A stretch of 64,000 nucleotides of DNA from Kalaharituber pfeilii (lineage: Eukaryota; Ascomycota; Pezizomycetes; Pezizales; Pezizaceae). The notes under the pieces were generated by a model. The model saw nothing but the letters and a program-made list of their open reading frames with translations, ran no database searches and was not told the origin of the DNA. The translations under genes and the position numbers were made by a program. The stretch is taken from positions 992,001 through 1,056,000 of the forward strand of contig WHUZ01000014.1 in NCBI GenBank assembly GCA_015179045.1, read 5' to 3'. This document shows, in pieces, positions 58,784 to 64,000 of this stretch. How positions within the stretch are numbered: the first letter of the stretch is position 1; each line of letters starts with the position of its first letter.

Positions 58784-58973
58784 TTATTTCTTATACCTCA
58801 TAACGGGCAGGATTATCTATCCCTTATACTTCATTACGGACAAGATTATCTATCTCTTACATTTATCTCTTACATGTATCTCTCTTTATATTATATTTAT
58901 CTACTCCCATGTACTTAAACCACACCATAGCCCTAAGGGCGGCACGCGAATAATGATATTAAAAAAAAAAAAA
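58784..58973 (+). mobile_element. Family A retroposon with ~140 bp of upstream sequence
   Basis: It ends with ACCATAGCCCTAAGGGCGGC, ACGCGAATAATGATATT and 14 A. The 14-bp repeat ACTGCTAACCAGAC flanks it (58770-58783 and 58974-58987), although the same motif belongs to the surrounding minisatellite. The upstream part has two GGACAAGATTATC/GGGCAGGATTATC copies. Confidence 0.75.
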
Positions 58974-59001
58974 ACTGCTAACCAGACCTTAGATGCTGCT
59001 A

Positions 59002-59252
59002 CAGTCAAACCTGTCATATTGGATGAACTTCGCCGGCCCGAGCTTGGCCCGGTGTAGATTATTGGAATATTTTCGTTGCTGGATGGATAGCATATTTGTT
59101 TGCCCGTTTCCCAAATCCCTGCTATAACTCTGACTGCATATATATATAACACCAAAATTGACCTTTTAACTCAAACCTGTCAAAGCGGATAACCTGTCTT
59201 ATGGATAAAAACCCCCTGGTCCCGACATTATCCCATATGACAGGTTTGACTG
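59002..59252. mobile_element. Pogo-like MITE, 251 bp, TA target
   Basis: Perfect 18-bp inverted ends, CAGTCAAACCTGTCATAT at 59002-59019 and its complement at 59235-59252, each bordered by TA. The ends resemble the CAGT-starting TIRs of pogo/Fot1 elements. The interior is too short for a transposase and repeats the end motif (TCAAACCTGTCAAAGCGG near 59172). Confidence 0.88.
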
Positions 59253-59257
59253 TATAC

Positions 59258-59320
59258 GGCCCTGCCATGGCGAACAGCTGCAAGCGGGGTCACGTGAAAT
59301 AATAATAATAAAAAAAAAAA
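59258..59320 (+). mobile_element. Family B ultra-short retroposon at the MITE edge
   Basis: GCCCTGCCATGGCGAACAGC, TGCAAGCGGGGTCACGTGA, then (ATA)n and A. The tail is a mixed AAT/A tract. The target repeats are imperfect (GACTGTATAC and GACTGGTATC). It inserted at the right end of the pogo-like MITE. Confidence 0.82.
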
Positions 59321-59417
59321 GACTGGTATCTAAACTGCAGACACTGCTAAGACCTTAGATGCTGCTAGCTAGACCTTCCATACTGCTAGCTAGACTGTAG
59401 ACGCTGCTAAAGAGAGC

Positions 59418-59735
59418 TTTTCTTTTTTTTTTCTTTTTTAATATCATTACTCGCATGCCGCCGTTCGGGCTATGGCGAGATTAGTTACATCTGAAAGTGG
59501 AAAGGAAAGGAAAGGAGAGAACAGGAAAATATAGACCGCTCCGTGGAAATTACGAGAACGAAGAAATTAGGTGAGAAAGTATGAAAACCGCCCGTTATCG
59601 CCCGGCCCACTCCAGCATCTCCGCCAGAAGATCTCTCTCACCCTCCTTCGCCTTTGGTGGGTCCTTCACTGCCTCTGCTCCCCTGGCCATCTCCGTCTCC
59701 ATACTCTGCATTCATTCCAGACGAGACCCTAGATG
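59418..59735 (-). pseudogene. LINE 3' end: ORF2 C-terminal remnant plus family A tail
   Basis: T-rich tail, the complement of family A (loop region altered), an A-rich 3' UTR like that at 30690, then ORF2-like sequence. On the minus strand the ORF2 part reads ECRVW-like residues and breaks in frame. It resembles the copy at 30634-30935. No target duplication found. Confidence 0.65.
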
Positions 59736-60048
59736 CTGTTAACCACACCTTGAGTGTTGCTAGCTAGACTGTAGACGCTGCTAAGGAGAGCATAGACACT
59801 ACTACCTAGACCTTAGATACTGTTCATGAACAAGTTAGACGCTGTTAATTAATAGATTAGAATGCTGCTAATGAATAGGTTAGGCACTATTAATATATAA
59901 CTCTTTTTTTTTCTTTTTCAATCCTGCCGATGAACAAGCTCCACACTGTTGACAGTGCTACTAACTATTATGAGTGGCAGTTGACTATTGGCGGGCTTTG
60001 CACCAAAAGGTAGAACTATTGATGACTGCCAGTAGTATGGTCAGGATA

Positions 60049-60498
60049 CAGTTACACCTTGATATACCGGACGACCGAAATCCAACACTCTCTGTCCGGT
60101 TTAACTAGTGTCCAGTATAACAAATTTTACAGGGGTGCCTGCCAGGGGGGTAAAGAACTTATTAAGCCAATTGAAAGACACAATATGCCTGGAGACTGGT
60201 ATTCTAGTGGGATATTCTCTTCTCAATCTCCCAAGATATTACAGAACTTTGAACATTGAATTCAAGATATTGAGAATACTTCAGTAATACCACTATAACA
60301 CACAGAAGGTACAAAAGAAGTTTCATGGTTGAGGTCTTCATCCAGTTCAGCTAGTTAATTTGTATGTAATTTGAATTTAAAAGTCTATAGTTTTGTTGTC
60401 CGGTCCGGTTTAACTGGGTGTCCAGTATAGCTAATTTTTTTGTATGTGAATTGCAAAAACCGTCAAGGGTCGTCCGGTATAGCAAGGTTTCCGGTATA
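60049..60498. mobile_element. Pogo-like MITE relic
   Basis: The left end CAGTTACACCTTGATATACC follows TA. CCGGTATAGCAAGG and CCGGTTTAACT motifs recur toward 60390-60490, as in the elements at 27687 and 29132. The right inverted end is lost or truncated, so its boundary is approximate. Confidence 0.45.
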
Positions 60499-60785
60499 TA
60501 GAACTATTCAGTAGCTGTCCAGTAACTTGTACTAGGTCATCGACCACCGTAACCCAGTCAAGGTTTATCTCTTAGGTTTACTGTGTATGTTATACACTAA
60601 ATAAAGGCCTTTTACGTGATCTAAGTACATAGCCTTCATGTAATATGGTGAATATGAACCATAGTAATAAATGAAGAGATAGGCCATCGCCAGACTAGGA
60701 GGATTGTGGAAGGAAAACCAACCCCAGACTGAACCAGTTGCTTGTGAGGAGTGCCTGAGAAAGGATAGCTCGGGGAGGTCTGGTT

Positions 60786-61392
60786 GTGGCGGCAATGTGG
60801 GCTAAAAGGCACAAGGGGCTAAGAAGCAATGGAGAGGCAGGGAAGGCGGCAAAGATAGGGACTTTCCTCCCATACCAGGACGAGATGGTCACAGAAGCTG
60901 AGATGCACATGGCAGCCAAAGTGCAGTGGAGCACAAGAGAGAAACAGACTGGGCATGGATTACAGACCAAGAATATGCAGAGTCTGGGTGACTTCGTCCG
61001 CACCCTAGTAGGCCTTCTGGAAGGAAAATGCCTGAAGGCATAGCGGTACAAAGTAGGTAAGGCAGACAGTCCAGAACGTAGATGGTGTGGGGAGGAGGAA
61101 GAAACGACGACGCACATCTGAAATCGGTGCGAGGTGTGGAAGAGGAAGTGGCAAGGAGGACTGGAAGCGATATATAGACTACTGACCATAGAGAAAAGAG
61201 AGGTGACCCCTTGATGAAACTGATGAGGTGGATAGAGACATAGCTTTCATTGGGACATCTATCTTTATGCTACTCACACTGTGCTAATTTTTATTTATCT
61301 CTTAGTATTTATATCATCTTTCATGTATTCAATCTCGTCATGGCCGACAGGGTAGCATACAAGTAATGATATCAAAAGACAAAAAAGAAACA
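60786..61392 (+). pseudogene. LINE ORF2 C-terminal part with 3' UTR and tail
   Basis: The frame at 60786 reads MAAMWAKRHKGLRSNGEAGK and continues for 85 codons to a stop. After that stop the same frame gives RRWCGEEEETTTHI, matching the zinc motif of the LINE ORF2 C-terminus. Several stops follow. The 3' end is a diverged family A unit (GGCATGCGAGTAATGATAT is here AGCATACAAGTAATGATAT) and an A-rich tail. This is the longest ORF2 piece in the window, though the reverse transcriptase core is absent. Confidence 0.72.
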
Positions 61393-61555
61393 AAATGATA
61401 GTGAAGTTATTCATTACAGCGATCACTGAGTCACCTCTGAGCTACTCCACAATAATAGGATACAAGATTTGCACCTCACTGTTTTACTACCCGCCTATTG
61501 CCAGAACTCATATCCAGTGGCAGGCCCCAGCCCCCAGATGCCTATACACATGCAC

Positions 61556-61617
61556 CTTTTTTTGTTCTTTTCTTTATATCACGTAACCCCGCTTGCAGCT
61601 GTTCGCCATGGCAGGGC
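61556..61617 (-). mobile_element. Family B ultra-short retroposon
   Basis: The minus-strand sense starts GCCCTGCCATGGCGAACAGC, then TGCAAGCGGGGTTACGTGAT, and a T-broken A tail. The 10-bp repeat ACACATGCAC flanks it (61546-61555 and 61618-61627). Confidence 0.9.
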
Positions 61618-61627
61618 ACACATGCAC

Positions 61628-63412
61628 TTTGATTGTCTGCTCACCTCCCTTGCTTTCCCAGTAGTAGTGAATCGGCGTTCGGATCCCCATCATAATGCCG
61701 CCAACGCAAGTTGATCATACTCCTACTTGCTCTGCTACTGAAGCTAGACCAAACAAAACCTCGGAGCCACTCCTGTAATTGTTGAGCTTTGGGTAGAAAG
61801 AGACGATTGTTATTCCTTCGTAGAGAGAGTAGCCAAAGTAATACACCTATATACATAGAGCATGAGGTTGCTCTCGGGCCCTTACCACCCTTTATCACGG
61901 ACCTCTCTGATATCCGACACCTCCGACACTCCGACATTACTGTAGATCTCTAACAGTAATCGGGTTAAGCAAAAGGGTCCAATCGATGCTACTGATATGC
62001 CCTTATTCATGGGCGAAGATTGAGCCAACCATGTTGCCATCAGCTGAGCCCCTCCTACCGTCGAAGGTCATTGCCAACCTGAATCGAAATTAGCGGTATG
62101 AATTAGAGTGAGAACTCGGGCGCCAGTGCATACGGGGGAATTTTCTTGCTCTTGATACGGTTCAGTTCAGCTTCCTGCCAATCACTTCTCACCCCAACTC
62201 TGCCCCAGCACTCTGCAGTGTCGCATGCCACCACATTGTGCTGTAAGGAAGACTTTACAGGTCGATCAATTGCTGTACTTCACGTGACCTTTAGTGCCAG
62301 ATCTCTCTTTCTCTGTTTTTTTTACTTATCATGTAACCCGCTTACCTCTCTATTAGTTGGCAAGGCAGTGCCCACTCAGTTAAGTGGATTGAGGCCAGGA
62401 ACGAATATGATGTATTGCATGGCACGAGTAGGAACGAGTGGTCACATTCTTTCGACAGACCACGAAATTGGGCATGATTTAGTCACTTTGGGTAACACTA
62501 GTGCTTGATACGGTAATGTTTGTCAAGAAGGGACCCCTTCCGACGAAAATTATTGACTTCAACGAGTTATTATATTTCATTACTTAACCACATCTGATCA
62601 AAATTTAAAACTCGCAAATATGTACAATTCCATCTGCGCTACAACTCTTTAGTCTCCAAATTAAAAACTAAAAATGTGGTATTGAGAAATATAAGATCAA
62701 AAACTCAATGCTTTATATGGCGAGCCCCTGACGTGTTACATGCCGAGACAGCCAAAATTGCGGAATTAGTACTAGTTTAAAATGAAGATTGCTATATACA
62801 GAAGTGGTCTACCTACATAACCCTTTCTATCAGGTGCTGCCTCTGAATTTAATGGAGCAGAGTAAGATATCAATGGTTGACATCCAGCAGCTGAGTTTCG
62901 TAAATTATGTTGAGCCTTGTTACGCCGCCATACTGTCTAGCGAGACACCTGAACTTAATAGTAGAAAAGTCCACATTAATTGTATTCTTCATCACCTCAT
63001 TATAAACATCCACCATCACACACAAGTCCTGAATAACCTGCTCATGTTGTTCCTCCTGCTTCTCCTCTGATTCCCCACTCAGACTCATCTGTTAAAGACT
63101 CTTCACTTTCGCTATATACTGTGTCGGACGGTTCAATGGGACAGCTAAACCTAAGTTGGCAAAATCTGTTTAGAATTACTGTAAGCAAAAGGCTGTTGAG
63201 GCATTGGTAAGTTTGTATGTAAATTTAGTGTCTCCCCTTGAACCATCTGTCCCATTGAACTGTCCGATACAGGTACCAGTGGTCCGGAGATATCCACCCC
63301 GACTGTAACCGGTTTGTGGGTATTTACTTCCACTGGAACCGCTCTCCTTTTCACCTCTCTAGCAGCAGCTTGAGAAGCAAGCAAGCAAGCAAGCTCTCAT
63401 TTTCCTGCTGAG
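61628..63412. other. No recognised gene; one diverged family B copy
   Basis: At about 62315-62372 a diverged minus-strand family B copy is visible (TTATCATGTAACCCGCTTAC, then GGCAAGGCAGTGCCC) without clear target repeats. Inverted GGGACAGNT-like and CCATTGAACYGTCCGA sequences near 63125-63145 and 63250-63270 form a short hairpin-like pair. No gene is supported. Confidence 0.45.
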
Positions 63413-63419
63413 ACGGTCC

Positions 63420-63490
63420 TTTATTTTTTTATTATTATTATTATTATTATTTCACATAACCCCGCTTGCAGCTGTTCGCCATGGCAGGGC
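63420..63490 (-). mobile_element. Family B ultra-short retroposon with (ATT)n tail
   Basis: The minus-strand sense starts GCCCTGCCATGGCGAACAGC, ends GGGGTTATGTGAA and is followed by (AAT)n then A. The 7-bp repeat ACGGTCC flanks it (63413-63419 and 63491-63497). An AAT repeat tail, as in the copy at 59258, suggests tail expansion by slippage. Confidence 0.82.
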
Positions 63491-63532
63491 ACGGTCCATT
63501 TTGATTTTCAGTACTGCAGCTCCAATGCTATC

Positions 63533-63598
63533 ACCTCGCCATAGCCCATAGGCCGGCATGCGAGACTGATATAAAAAAAAAAAAAAAAAAAAAAAATA
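63533..63598 (+). mobile_element. Family A ultra-short retroposon
   Basis: ACCTCGCCATAGCCCATAGG, then CCGGCATGCGAGACTGATAT and 23 A. The 10-bp repeat CAATGCTATC flanks it (63523-63532 and 63599-63608). Here GGGC is changed to GGCC, weakening the hairpin stem. Confidence 0.9.
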
Positions 63599-63608
63599 CA
63601 ATGCTATC

Positions 63609-64000
63609 CTATTACTACATTAGTATTTGTATTTTTTTGAGCTAAAAGATACTATAGACCAGAATAAACTTACTGTAGGGAACCTAACTCATATTCGATG
63701 CCAAAAGACAGTTTCGGAGTAGAGATATTCCGTATGCGGCGGCTCTAGAGAAAGAGCTGTTCTAGTGCCCAGACTATTATGACGAGAGCAAAAGGGGGGC
63801 CAGGACGCCGGGACAGGCATTTTAATGTATTAGTCAGCGAACAAGCCACTGCATGAACACCACCATGGCTATTTTTCCCTCGCCTTTTCTTATTTTATTT
63901 AAAACCGATAAGTTGTTTAGCTTGTTCTAAAGAACAAATCTAGCGTTTTTGAATTGAAATCGGACTTTAGTTGGTGGAGGAATACTTGGGTATGGCATGT
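63609..64000. other. No recognised gene
   Basis: The end of the window has no open frame of note and no recognised repeat. Confidence 0.4.

Larger units (their letters stand above)
58724..59890. repeat. Degenerate minisatellite, ~22-25 bp unit, interrupted by transposons
   Basis: Units like GACCTTAGATGCTGCTAACC and ACTGTAGACGCTGCTAAGG recur at 58724-58783, 58974-59000, 59330-59415 and 59725-59890. Between them lie a family A copy, a pogo-like MITE, a family B copy and a LINE end. The array was once continuous and became a target for several insertions. Confidence 0.75.

Noticed and set aside
63350..63400. GCAA repeat (GCAAGCAAGCAAGCAAGC) as a possible CRISPR-like or satellite array
   Set aside because: It is a short simple repeat of four to five units; CRISPR arrays are not expected in a fungal nuclear genome and no spacers are present.

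Overview
The window looks like a gene-poor, repeat-rich stretch of a filamentous ascomycete nuclear genome. The signs are short (about 50-140 nt) GT..AG introns, an eight-cysteine hydrophobin, a fungal DUF1479 protein, Tad-like LINE fragments, Tc1/mariner and pogo-type DNA transposon relics and a solo LTR. A repeat-bloated Pezizomycete (truffle-like) would fit, but nothing here settles the genus. Only about five protein genes and one tRNA are well supported in 64 kb.

Layout. 1-12 kb: almost no genes; one possible 114-aa ORF at 6931-7275, simple repeats and two ultra-short retroposons. 12.1-16.1 kb (minus): a five-exon gene for a predicted 1253-aa F-box plus cysteine-rich protein; I rebuilt its exons from splice sites and reading phase. 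16.2-18.1 kb: a cluster of retroposons, several inserted into each other's target sites. 18.66-19.02 kb (minus): a two-exon hydrophobin. 19.2-23.2 kb: nothing recognised. 23.3-34.2 kb: a transposon graveyard with a TIR element, a broken Tc1/mariner transposase, a 1.9-kb foldback, nested LINE derivatives inside pogo-like MITEs, and a solo LTR with a 5-bp target duplication. 34.25 kb: tRNA-Ile(AAT). 34.8-35.1 kb (minus): a small cysteine-rich protein. 35-45.9 kb: scattered retroposons. 45.9-48.9 kb (plus): a four-exon gene for an 882-aa zinc-finger protein. 50.9 kb: a fragment of the 5' end of 18S rRNA. 55.6-57.1 kb (minus): a DUF1479 protein. 58.7-61.4 kb: a degenerate minisatellite broken up by a MITE, LINE ends and mini-retroposons. 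61.6-63.6 kb: more mini-retroposons.

The most unusual signal is a dense population (about 29 copies) of ultra-short retroposons. A typical copy is only a 12-45 nt unique sequence plus an oligo(A) tail, flanked by a 7-14 bp direct repeat. Family A is the 3' end of a Tad-like LINE and carries a hairpin whose GCCC/GGGC stem is conserved while its 3-nt loop varies. Family B is a discrete unit of about 40 nt with the same 5' end (GCCCTGCC) in most copies and several palindromic 6-mers (CCATGG, CAGCTG, CACGTG). Family C is a relative of B. One B insertion can be checked inside the window, because the opposite arm of the foldback keeps the unoccupied site. At two places two elements landed in the same target, leaving three copies of the direct repeat.
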